Position numbers and translations under genes: made by a program. The notes under the pieces are model-generated. The model did not search any database, was not told the origin of the DNA, and saw only the letters and a program-made list of their open reading frames with translations. A DNA stretch of 64,000 bases from an uncultured Collinsella sp. (GTDB lineage Bacteria > Actinomycetota > Coriobacteriia > Coriobacteriales > Coriobacteriaceae), in NCBI GenBank assembly GCA_900544135.1, contig UQTU01000001.1:124001-188000 (forward strand), written 5' to 3'. Shown here one piece after another: positions 16,053 through 26,263 of the stretch; the stretch's first letter is position 1, and every line of letters starts with the position of its first letter.

Positions 16053-16883
16053 CTAGAGCTCCTCTCCGGCGGCCGTGAGCTCTGCCATGGCCTGCTCAAA
16101 CTGTTCATCGTTGGGGGCCTTGCCGTGCCAACCAACCTGGTTCTCCATAAAGGACACGCCCTTGCCCTTCAGGGTCTCGGCGATAATGGCGGTCGGCTGG
16201 CCCTTGGTAGCGCGAGCCTCGGCAAAGGCGGCGCGGATCTGGTCGAAGTCGTTGCCGTCGGCGAGCTCCACCACGTGGAACTTAAAGGCGCGGAACTTGT
16301 CGGCGAGCGGCATGGGGTCGTTGACCTCCTCAACGGGGCCGTCGATCTGCAGGCCGTTGTGGTCGACGATCACGCAGAGGTTATCGAGCTGCTGGTTGCC
16401 GGCAAACATGGCGGCCTCCCAGACCTGGCCCTCCTCGCTCTCGCCGTCGCCCAGCAGGGCGTACGTGCGGTAAGTATCGCCCCAGTGCTTGGCGGCAACG
16501 GCCATGCCCACGGCGGCGGAGATGCCCTGGCCAAGCGAGCCGGTGGACATGTCGACGCCCGGGGTGTCGTTCATGTTGGGATGGCCCTGCAGGTGGCTGC
16601 CGATATGGCGCAGCGTCTCGAGGTCCTCCTTGGGGAAGAACCCACGCTCGGCGAGCACGGCGTACAGACCCGGAGCACAGTGGCCCTTGGAGAGCACAAA
16701 GCGATCGCGGTCGGCCTTGCGGGGATCGGCCGGGTCGACGTTCATTTCCTCAAAGTACAGATAGGTCATGATGTCGGCAGCGCCGAGCGAACCGCCCGGA
16801 TGGCCGGACTTGGCAGCGTGCACGCCGGTGACGATGCCCTTCCTTACCTCGTTGGCAACCTTTTTGAGCTCTTCGTCGCTCAT
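16053..16883 (-). CDS. Transketolase, N-terminal (thiamine diphosphate) subunit
   Basis: A 276-residue subunit that binds the thiamine diphosphate. GVHAAKSGHPGGSLGAADI and FVLSKGHCAPGLYAVLAERG carry the conserved His residues. TGSLGQGISAAVGMA and the diphosphate/metal motif LLGDGESEEGQVWEAAMFA ... VDHNGLQIDG follow. It begins MSDEELKKVANEVRKG and is directly followed by the C-terminal subunit gene, so the two chains are made in equal amounts. About 200 bp separate it from yitT upstream. Confidence 0.95.
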   Translation of the reverse strand: MSDEELKKVANEVRKGIVTGVHAAKSGHPGGSLGAADIMTYLYFEEMNVDPADPRKADRDRFVLSKGHCAPGLYAVLAERGFFPKEDLETLRHIGSHLQGHPNMNDTPGVDMSTGSLGQGISAAVGMAVAAKHWGDTYRTYALLGDGESEEGQVWEAAMFAGNQQLDNLCVIVDHNGLQIDGPVEEVNDPMPLADKFRAFKFHVVELADGNDFDQIRAAFAEARATKGQPTAIIAETLKGKGVSFMENQVGWHGKAPNDEQFEQAMAELTAAGEEL

Positions 16884-17090
16884 TGTGCCTTCCTTTCATC
16901 CTCATTAGACAAAATGCGCACGGCACCGAAGGTAATCCCAACACAGCCGCAATGCACGTACGTCATTCATTATGCTGGAAACTGATGGCTTTACCAGAGT
17001 TTTTATCATTATTTGAACAATTTAGCAGGCAGAACCGCTGATGAAACGGTTTATCAATGTGAACGTCTTTTGGATGGAACGCGGTCGCCC

Positions 17091-17981
17091 CTACGCGCTA
17101 TTGTCCTTGAATCCCTCGCCGAAAGCTTCCGTAACGTCAGCGACCGTCACAATGGCGCGAGGATCGCGCTCGCGCACGATCGTCTTGAGGGTATTGAGCT
17201 CTCGACGGCTCACGATGACCATAATCACCGGCTTCTCGGCACCCGAATACATGCCAGTCGCCTTAAACTTGGTACAACCACGACCCAAGCCATACATGAT
17301 ATCGGCAGCGATATCAGGGAACTTGTCCGAGATGATGAGAACCATACGGCGTTTGTTGCCACCATCGACCACGGCATCGATCACGTAGCCGCTAATGACC
17401 ATCGAAAGGCCTGCATATAGCGCGTTTTCGATTGAAAAGACCGGGGCCGACAGCGCGCACACGGCAACATCGATTGCCATGACGGTCGAACCCACCGGCA
17501 GCGAGGTCTTACGCGAGATGATTTGGCCAATCGTGTCCGAGCCGCCGGTGTTGGCGCCGGCGCGCAACACCATGCCGTAACCGATGCCCGTGATAATGCC
17601 GCCCCACATAGCGGGAAGCATCAGGTCTGCATGTGCCAGCGGCGCTACAAACGGGGCGAACAGATCGGTAAAGAATCCCAGCAGCACAAAGCCCGTCGCC
17701 GTCTGCACCACGTAGAACATGCCGCCCTCGCGCATAACGACCAGCAGCAGCAAGGCGTTCATCACGATCGTCTGAATACCAACGGGAAGCGATAGACCGC
17801 GCGATGCGCCGACCGCCTGGATAATGGTGGCAAGGCCCGTAACGCCACCGGCAGCAAGGCCGTTGGGAATCAAAAACAGGTCGGTCGCAATAGCGGCCAG
17901 AGCGCACCCCAACATAATCTGGGGCAGGTCGTGAAAGAAGTTCATCGAAAGAATGCGCTTAATGTCCAGACGATATGCCAT
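17091..17981 (-). CDS. YitT-family membrane protein
   Basis: A 296-residue protein with five or six membrane segments in the N-terminal 200 residues (YitT domain: GCALAAIATDLFLIPNGLA, GGVTGLATIIQ, LRAGANTGGSDTIGQI). A soluble DUF2179-type domain follows (KPVIMVIVSRRELNTLKTIV, RDPRAIVTVADVTEAFGEGF). The start at MAYRLDIKR is chosen because GGGAGG lies just upstream. YitT proteins are widespread in Gram-positives and their transported substrate is not established. It is read toward the transketolase genes. Confidence 0.9.
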   Translation of the reverse strand: MAYRLDIKRILSMNFFHDLPQIMLGCALAAIATDLFLIPNGLAAGGVTGLATIIQAVGASRGLSLPVGIQTIVMNALLLLVVMREGGMFYVVQTATGFVLLGFFTDLFAPFVAPLAHADLMLPAMWGGIITGIGYGMVLRAGANTGGSDTIGQIISRKTSLPVGSTVMAIDVAVCALSAPVFSIENALYAGLSMVISGYVIDAVVDGGNKRRMVLIISDKFPDIAADIMYGLGRGCTKFKATGMYSGAEKPVIMVIVSRRELNTLKTIVRERDPRAIVTVADVTEAFGEGFKDNSA

Positions 17982-17993
17982 GCTGCCTCCCTC

Positions 17994-18021
17994 AAAAAAG
18001 CGCACCCAAACGGATGCGCTT
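17994..18021 (-). terminator. Rho-independent terminator after prfB
   Basis: On the minus strand AAGCGCATCC...GGGTGCGCTT forms a stem followed by TTTTT, between the prfB stop (18147) and the yitT start. Confidence 0.85.
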
Positions 18022-18146
18022 CGAACTTCTTGCTGTATTCGATTCTACCGATTCGCCGGACAAAAACCACCCCTGCGCAGGGTTTATTCCGGATACAAAC
18101 CCGTCCAACCGTTGGGCTTAGCATCGGCTTGAAGCCGCCCGATGTT

Positions 18147-19294
18147 TTAGATCTCCGAGCCTTCTGCGTCAGCGTTGCCGGTGGCCCAGCGATGGTAGCC
18201 AATAACAAATGGGTCCAGGTCACCATCGTCAAGAACGGCCTCGACATTGCTGGTCTCCACGCCCGTGCGTAGGTCCTTGACCATCTGATACGGGTAGAGT
18301 ACGTAGCTGCGAATCTGGTTGCCAAAACCAATCGTGGTCTTGGGTCCGCGGATCTCATCGAGCGCCTCGGCACGCTTTTCGAGCTCAATCTCGTACAGGC
18401 GAGCCTTGAGGATCTGCATGCACGCGGCCTTGTTCTGGATCTGGCTGCGCTCGTTTTGGCAGGTGACCACAATGCCGCTGGGGAAATGCGTCACGCGCAC
18501 GGCGGAGTCGGTGGTGTTAACGCCCTGGCCGCCCGGGCCGCTCGCGTGGTACACGTCCACGCGGATGTCATCGGGACTGATCTCGATGTCGATATCATCG
18601 GGTAGCACGGGGATGACCTCGACGCCGGCAAACGTGGTCTGGCGGCGCTTCTTGTCGTCGGTGGGGCTAATGCGAACCAAGCGGTGGACGCCGGCCTCGG
18701 CGCGCAGCATGCCAAATGCGTCTTTGCCCTCGACAGTAAAGGTCGCGCGGTCGATGCCGATGACCTCGGCTGCGGGACAGTCGTTGATGGTGACCTTCCA
18801 GCCGCGACGCTGGCAGTACTTCATGTACATCTTAAAGAGCATGAAGGTCCAGTCCTGGGCCTCCAGACCACCCTGTCCGGGCTTGATGGTCACAATGGCA
18901 TCGCCGTGATCGAACTCACCGGTAAACCAGCTCGAAAGCTCAAGCTCATCGATGGCACGGGCCAGGCGCTCAGCCGTGGCTGTAGCCTCCTCGCGAAGGG
19001 CGACGGCGTCGGGGTCATCCCCCATCTCCTCGGCAAGCTCCAGCGCGGCGCGGGCATCGGAAAGCTCGCCGCGCGCGGTGTCCACGGCAGCGATATCTTC
19101 CTTGGTACGCGCGATCTCCTCCATGGTGGCACGGGCGGCGTCGGCGTCATCCCAAAAGCCAGGGGCAACACTTTTGGCCTCGAGCTCGGTCACGCGCGTG
19201 CGCTTTTCGTCCAAATGGAGATACGACTCGACCTCGCCGAGCCGGTCCGCGAACGCGTCCAGCTCGGCGGGCGTTACCTCTAAAGCCTCAGCCA

Positions 19295-19295
<1 letters not shown>
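18147..19295 (-). CDS. prfB: Peptide chain release factor 2 (variant recognition tripeptide)
   Basis: RF2 recognises UGA and UAA in the ribosomal A site and triggers peptide release. The 382-residue protein has the GGQ motif in HASGPGGQGVNTTDS and the RF2-type C-terminus (VETSNVEAVLDDGDLDPFVI). The frame is continuous from MAEALEV, so there is no programmed frameshift. At the codon-recognition loop the sequence is VRISPTDDKKRRQTTF, with SPT at residues 210-212 instead of the usual SPF. The start ATG overlaps the secA stop (TAATG), so it is coupled to secA. Terminator at 17994. Confidence 0.95.
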
Positions 19296-22102
<2,807 letters not shown>

Positions 22103-22231
22103 GTGGTTTTCCTTTTTGGCCATCGCCCACGCCGTGCAGCTGCGGGCGAGTTAAACACAGATGATTGTACTTTAGCCAAACAAGGCGCGGCCTATACGGT
22201 CGACCTCGACCGCCACGTAATAACTATGACC

Positions 22232-22271
22232 AACCTGCCACAATGGGACAGGTTTATTTTGGCAAGTTTTA
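22232..22271. repeat. Hairpin repeat family D, copy 2
   Basis: The 40-nt unit AACCTGCCACAATGGGACAG... matches the copy at 10104-10143 at 36 of 40 positions and folds in the same way. It lies upstream of secA on the minus strand. Confidence 0.85.
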
Positions 22272-22333
22272 TCTGAGCAAACGCCGTCTCTCTGCCATTT
22301 GGTGCCACGGGGACAGGTCAGCTTGCACCAATA

Positions 22334-22373
22334 AAAAGAAAAGGGCCGCGCACCCAAATGGATGCACGGCCCT
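22334..22373 (-). terminator. Rho-independent terminator of rpmE
   Basis: On the minus strand GGGCCGTGCATCC pairs with GGGTGCGCGGCCC and is followed by TTTTCTTTTT, 38 bp after the rpmE stop. Confidence 0.9.
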
Positions 22374-22410
22374 CATGCCATGAATGCGAGCGATTCTCTC
22401 GGCGAGCTAG

Positions 22411-22836
22411 TTACTCAGCAGCCTCGGTGGTCTCGGCCTCTGCAGCGGCCTCCTCAACGGGAGCCTCTGCAGGAGCCTCGGCGGCCTGCTTGGCAGCCTC
22501 CTCGGCAAACTTAGCGGCACGCTTAGCCTTCTCGGCAGCCTTAGCCTCAGCGGCGGCCTTGCGAGCAGCCTCGGCCTCAGCAGCCTTGGCGGCCTTGGCA
22601 GCCTTGGCCTCCTCAGCCTTCTTGAGCTGGGCGGCAGCGGCGCCACCGAACTTGTCGGCGAAGCGCTGGACGCGTCCACCGGTGTCGACGAACTTCTGCT
22701 GGCCGGTGTAGAACGGGTGGCACTCGTTGCAAAGCTCGACCTTCATCTCGGACACGGTAGCGTGCGTCTTGAAGGTGTTGCCGCAGGAGCACGTCACCGT
22801 GCACTCGACATACTGGGGATGGATACCCTGCTTCAT
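22411..22836 (-). CDS. rpmE: Ribosomal protein L31 with a long Ala/Lys/Glu-rich tail
   Basis: The first 70 residues are a zinc-type L31: MKQGIHPQYVECTVTCSCGN, then CNECHPFYTGQQKFVDTGGR. Four Cys residues (C-x3-C or C-x-C, and C-x2-C) can bind Zn. After about residue 68 the protein continues for some 70 residues of low-complexity helix, first Ala/Lys (KAAKAAKAAEAEAARKAAAE), then Ala/Glu, ending AETTEAAE. Ordinary L31 ends near residue 70-80. The frame is clean with its own terminator, so the tail is real. Confidence 0.94.
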   Translation of the reverse strand: MKQGIHPQYVECTVTCSCGNTFKTHATVSEMKVELCNECHPFYTGQQKFVDTGGRVQRFADKFGGAAAAQLKKAEEAKAAKAAKAAEAEAARKAAAEAKAAEKAKRAAKFAEEAAKQAAEAPAEAPVEEAAAEAETTEAAE

Positions 22837-23060
22837 GGTAGGACTCCTTATTGGTCAGGCGCTGGTTACCGATCAGCGCATAAGGCGTCTTGGTTTCCGA
22901 CCAAGACAACAAACTCGGCTATGGTACCACGGCGCCGCGTGTCCCACAAAAGGTTCACGGTCTTTTCGGAACGACACGAATCTGACCCATCGAAACACAT
23001 CTCCACCGTTCCTTCAACTGGGAAAATGCCGTCCCCGGGGCCTGAGAAGGGCCCCGGGGA

Positions 23061-23124
23061 CGTTCGACTGACTGCGGGAACGGCCTTTCCGCTCAATGTG
23101 TTCGGCTGAGATCGGAAATCAACC
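23061..23124 (+). repeat. 64-bp direct repeat, left copy (possible attachment site)
   Basis: This 64-nt segment starting CGTTCGACTGACTGCGGG matches 30276-30339 at 62 of 64 positions in the same orientation. The two copies bracket exactly the ABC/peptide/HTH/integrase genes. It may be an attL-like duplication or a dispersed intergenic repeat; genome copy number would decide. Confidence 0.85.
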
Positions 23125-23153
23125 AAACTGAACTAGGTTCAGTTGACATGGTT

Positions 23154-23188
23154 AAAAACGAGGGGCGGCGCTTTTGCGCCGCCCCTCG
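23154..23188 (-). terminator. Rho-independent terminator of the peptide/ABC operon
   Basis: On the minus strand the 13-bp stem CGAGGGGCGGCGC/GCGCCGCCCCTCG with a 4-nt loop is followed by TTTTTAAC, 16 bp after the peptide gene stop. Confidence 0.92.
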
Positions 23189-23203
23189 TCCCGGCCGGTT
23201 GCT

Positions 23204-23548
23204 TTAGTTGTACACACGGTAGTTACACTTGAACTGGGTTATGTGTCCATAGTTGGAGCGGTACCAACCCGACGTATAGCTGATTGCCTCTGCGCCTAGA
23301 TATTCGTATCTCTTGTTGTAGCGAAGCTGACGGTAGGTCGTGTCGTACTCTGCTACGTAAAACGTGTCTCCAGAGAAGGCTTTGTACCGGTCCTTAACCG
23401 TCGAAGCCATGTACGCGGGTTCGACATCGCCTTTCTCTCCGTTGAGCGCATAGACGGGTGCCGCGATTCCGCATAAAGCCGTTGCCACGAGGATGGCGTA
23501 GACAGCCATGCGCGACGCATTGGACTTCAGCTGTTCAAATAGTTTCAT
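23204..23548 (-). CDS. Small secreted Tyr-rich peptide linked to ABC transporters
   Basis: A 114-residue protein with a signal peptide: basic start MKLFEQLKSNASR, hydrophobic core AVYAILVATALCGIAAP, and a likely cleavage site VYA|LNG after residue 34. The mature part would have 80 residues, of which 13 are Tyr, with a single Cys in FKCNYRVYN at the end. The ATG is one nucleotide after the stop of the ABC fusion gene and uses a GGAGG inside that gene, so it is coupled to it. I do not recognise the family. A bacteriocin or signal peptide exported or sensed by the neighbours is possible. The SGWYRSNYGH segment faintly recalls lactococcin 972-type sequences, but this is weak. Confidence 0.75.
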   Translation of the reverse strand: MKLFEQLKSNASRMAVYAILVATALCGIAAPVYALNGEKGDVEPAYMASTVKDRYKAFSGDTFYVAEYDTTYRQLRYNKRYEYLGAEAISYTSGWYRSNYGHITQFKCNYRVYN

Positions 23549-23549
23549 G

Positions 23550-25364
23550 TCATTCGCCTCCCTCGTATGTATCGAGGTATTCCTGCTTGAGCGTCTGCGA
23601 GGACGACTCGGTCTTTTCCACGAGCGTGCCGGCCTCGATGAAGTAGAACGAGTCGGTGAGGTCTGCCAGGTCGTCGAGCAGATGGCTTGAGATGAGCACG
23701 CTGCGTCCCCGCTCCACCTCGCTGCGCATCGCGTCGCAGGAGGTTTTCCGTTTTCCCGGATCGAGGCCGTTCAGCGGTTCATCGAGGATGAGGTACGGGC
23801 AATCGGTCGCTATCGCCATGGCAAGCTTTACCTGCTGCTTCATTCCTGTCGAGAGTTTACGGGTCGGCTTGTCGAGATATGGGGAGATTCCGAGGGAGTC
23901 GCAGAGCGAGTCGATGTCGGCGGCCGATTTCCACGCCTCCCTAACGAAAGCAAGGTGCTCGAGGGCCGATAGCGTGGGATAGAGATCCGCGCTGCCCGAA
24001 GAGCTCAGGTAGACGAGTTCTGCGAATTCGGCTGATCGACGTTGGTAGATTCCGTCTGCCGCCAGGCTTCCCGAGCGGATGCGGGTGGGAAATTGGCCCG
24101 ACAGCGCTTCAAGAAGGGTGGTTTTCCCCGAGCCGTTGGGAGCGACGAGCCCCGCCGCCGTTCCCGGGCCCAAGGAAAGCGATCCGATCGAAAGTATCGT
24201 CGTGCTCCCGTATCCCACGCTCGCGTCCAGGAGCTCGAGCCCATGGTGCTTTTTAGCGGGTCCAGCCTGTTTGGGCGAACGTGTCGCAACGGCGCCGACC
24301 GCGAAAAAGACCGCGACGTATATCAGGGCCACGGCAAGCATCGATGCGCTGCCTGAACCGGAGCCAATGAATTCTGTCGGGAAGCATCCTACGTAACCCG
24401 TTGCCTCGATAGGCGAGAACACGGCCAGCGGCAGGAGCCCGAGCACGGCATTATGCTCCAGTGCCGAATCGGACAGCAACGGGAATACCGGGGCCGCGAC
24501 AAGCAGCGCTGAGGTAAGGGGGCCCGCGAGGACGCGCCTCGTTGCGGTCGATAGGACGGCGGAGCAAACGGATATCAAGGTTCCGCCCGCAAGCAGCGCG
24601 AGAAGCAGGGTCGTGAAGACGTTTCCCGCGGTCGTGGTGGCAAGCGCGCCGTCATGGAAGAAGGCGATCGGGTACCCGATCTGCCCGAAGCCGTTTAGGG
24701 CCAAGGCGTAAATACTCCCGGGCGCAAGGCCGGCGAGGAGCATCGCGGTCCCCGCGGCGATTATCGAAAACACGGTTTGGATAAGGCGCCGGAATTTGGG
24801 CACGGGCGCCTTTGCCGCCAGGGTCGCAGGCCTTGTGGCGCCGAGCACGAGTATCGACGAGAGAAGGAAGGGAATGAAGGGAAGGAAAGACGGCGCCTGG
24901 GCAATGGCGTAGGGCAGGAAGGAAAGGAATGGCAGGTCGTTTGCGGAGGCCGGGATATCCGTGATGCCGGAACTGCTCAGAGCACGGCAATATGCGAGCT
25001 CCGCGTCATTGGTCTCTCGGTCTCCCACGATGGACCCGGATTGGAAGCCTTCGCCCATGAGCGCGTAGTAGCTCTCGGCAGAATCGAGAAAGGCGGCGTC
25101 GGTTTGAGCGGCAAGGGCGGCGTTCGCGTATCTTGCAAGCTCCGCGTCATTTTGCTGCTCTGGAGATAGGTCTGTGCCGCTGGCCTGGGGCGCGCGCGTA
25201 TTGAATGCGTCGACAAAGCTCTGCATGCCCTGTTTCATAAAGAAGGGCCCGTAGATGGGTGAATTGAACGCAATGGGGACGGAAAAGGCTGCAGCGAGAA
25301 CGAGCGTACAAATCCATACGGCCTTGTCTCTTAGGATTAGTTTGAGAAGAAGTCGACAGTACAT
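23550..25364 (-). CDS. ABC transporter: permease fused to C-terminal ATPase
   Basis: A 604-residue protein with one membrane segment (residues about 10-35), a polar, probably external region of about 110 residues, then about six membrane segments to residue 360. These include the motif NGFGQIGYP near 224-232. A C-terminal ABC domain follows: Walker A VAPNGSGKTT near 405, signature LSTGMKQQVKLAMA, Walker B YLILDEPLNGLD, and SSHLLDD with the switch His. The permease part resembles each half of the 741-residue neighbour. As a homodimer it could form a complete exporter. Start ATG at 25364 has a weak AGGTG; a -10-like TATAAT lies at 25483-25488. Substrate unknown; the coupled peptide gene downstream is a candidate. 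Confidence 0.85.
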   Translation of the reverse strand: MYCRLLLKLILRDKAVWICTLVLAAAFSVPIAFNSPIYGPFFMKQGMQSFVDAFNTRAPQASGTDLSPEQQNDAELARYANAALAAQTDAAFLDSAESYYALMGEGFQSGSIVGDRETNDAELAYCRALSSSGITDIPASANDLPFLSFLPYAIAQAPSFLPFIPFLLSSILVLGATRPATLAAKAPVPKFRRLIQTVFSIIAAGTAMLLAGLAPGSIYALALNGFGQIGYPIAFFHDGALATTTAGNVFTTLLLALLAGGTLISVCSAVLSTATRRVLAGPLTSALLVAAPVFPLLSDSALEHNAVLGLLPLAVFSPIEATGYVGCFPTEFIGSGSGSASMLAVALIYVAVFFAVGAVATRSPKQAGPAKKHHGLELLDASVGYGSTTILSIGSLSLGPGTAAGLVAPNGSGKTTLLEALSGQFPTRIRSGSLAADGIYQRRSAEFAELVYLSSSGSADLYPTLSALEHLAFVREAWKSAADIDSLCDSLGISPYLDKPTRKLSTGMKQQVKLAMAIATDCPYLILDEPLNGLDPGKRKTSCDAMRSEVERGRSVLISSHLLDDLADLTDSFYFIEAGTLVEKTESSSQTLKQEYLDTYEGGE

Positions 25365-25482
25365 TTAGAAGCACCTACGTTCCTCAAAGAATTGTTAGAT
25401 TAATAATGACAGACCGAATGAAGATGCGTGCGACGGGGGCGAGGCGAATGGCTGAGCGGTATCGATACGCTGGTTCAACGGT

Positions 25483-25488
25483 ATTATA
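25483..25488 (-). promoter_or_regulatory. Possible -10 element upstream of the ABC fusion gene
   Basis: A perfect TATAAT occurs on the minus strand about 120 nt before the fusion gene, inside a 153-bp gap after the ATPase gene. The -35 region (AAGTTA at 17 bp) is poor. It would allow the fusion gene and peptide to be expressed apart from the first two genes. Confidence 0.3.
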
Positions 25489-25517
25489 TTGACCACATAG
25501 ATTTTTAACTTGCATTT

Positions 25518-26258
25518 CTACCCGCCCTTTTCGTAGAGTCGCCGATACGTGCTTAGCGCACCCTCGGCGCGTCCGGCAGGCTTTGCGAAATGGGATCCAG
25601 GAGACTTCGGCGCAGCATCATCTTGCGGAATGCTTCTAATGAGCCTCCCATCCTTCAAAAACAGAATCTCATCGCACAGCCTATCGACCGAATCCAAGAT
25701 GTGGGATGACATGATGATGCACGTACCAGAATCGGCCAGCTTCCTGAGAATCTCGGAATGCAAGTCCACCCTGCTGGGGTCGAGCGCGTTCATGGGCTCA
25801 TCTAATAGAAGGTACCGCGCGCCCGTCGCATACGCAATCGCCAGGGTAAGCTGCTGCTTCATGCCCTGGCTCAGAGTGCGGATCCTCATCTTCGCGAACT
25901 CGCCTATCTGCGTTTGTTCCACTATCTCTTCGATATCGCGAGCATGCGGCCACATATCGCAAACCATCTTGAGGTGATCTTCCGCACGCAATCCGGGATA
26001 CAGCAGCGTCCCCTCACCAGGTGCATAGAAGATCATAGAACGGACCTCTCTCGCACCCGTACCCTGCACCTCATCCAGAACGATGCTCCCGTCCACGCGA
26101 GGACCCGGCAAACCTGCCATCGCACGCAGCAACGTCGTCTTTCCATGCCCGTTCGGAGCGACGAGACCGTAGACCGTACCCGGGGCAAACTCAGCGTTCA
26201 CCGAATCTACGAGCACCTTCTTTCCATAAGAGATCGTCAGCGTTTGAAGGTCAATCAT
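25518..26258 (-). CDS. ABC transporter ATP-binding protein
   Basis: A stand-alone ABC ATPase of about 246 residues: DLQTLTISYGKKVLVDSVNA, Walker A GLVAPNGHGKTTLL, signature LSQGMKQQLTLAIA, Walker B YLLLDEPMNALD and SSHILDSVDRL with the switch His. The first Gly of Walker A is Ala, as in the fused ATPase next door. Most similar in style to CcmA/BcrA-type exporters. I prefer the Met at 26258, with GGGG 9 nt upstream; a Met at 26267 overlaps the permease stop. It is coupled to the 741-residue permease gene. Confidence 0.9.
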   Translation of the reverse strand: MIDLQTLTISYGKKVLVDSVNAEFAPGTVYGLVAPNGHGKTTLLRAMAGLPGPRVDGSIVLDEVQGTGAREVRSMIFYAPGEGTLLYPGLRAEDHLKMVCDMWPHARDIEEIVEQTQIGEFAKMRIRTLSQGMKQQLTLAIAYATGARYLLLDEPMNALDPSRVDLHSEILRKLADSGTCIIMSSHILDSVDRLCDEILFLKDGRLIRSIPQDDAAPKSPGSHFAKPAGRAEGALSTYRRLYEKGG

Positions 26259-26263
26259 CGAGA

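Larger units (their letters stand above)
22103..22410. other. Intergenic region between rpmE and secA
   Basis: About 308 bp without a gene. It contains repeat family D copy 2 (22232-22271), a short dyad around TGGTGCCACGGGGACAGGTCA (about 22299-22330), and the rpmE terminator (22334-22373). The secA promoter should be near 22150-22230; no strong match was found. Confidence 0.55.
22837..23203. other. Left edge of the accessory island
   Basis: These 367 bp hold no gene. They contain the rpmE promoter side, a perfect 12-bp hairpin GTCCCCGGGGCC/GGCCCCGGGGAC (23031-23061), the 64-bp direct repeat copy 1 (23061-23124), a short palindrome AACTGAAC-tag-GTTCAGTT (23126-23144), and the terminator of the peptide gene (23154-23188). 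Confidence 0.65.

Noticed and set aside
23204..23548. Firm assignment to the lactococcin 972 bacteriocin family
   Set aside because: Signal peptide and ABC neighbours fit, but the typical W-x-Y-G region is absent and only a short SNYGH-like stretch is similar.
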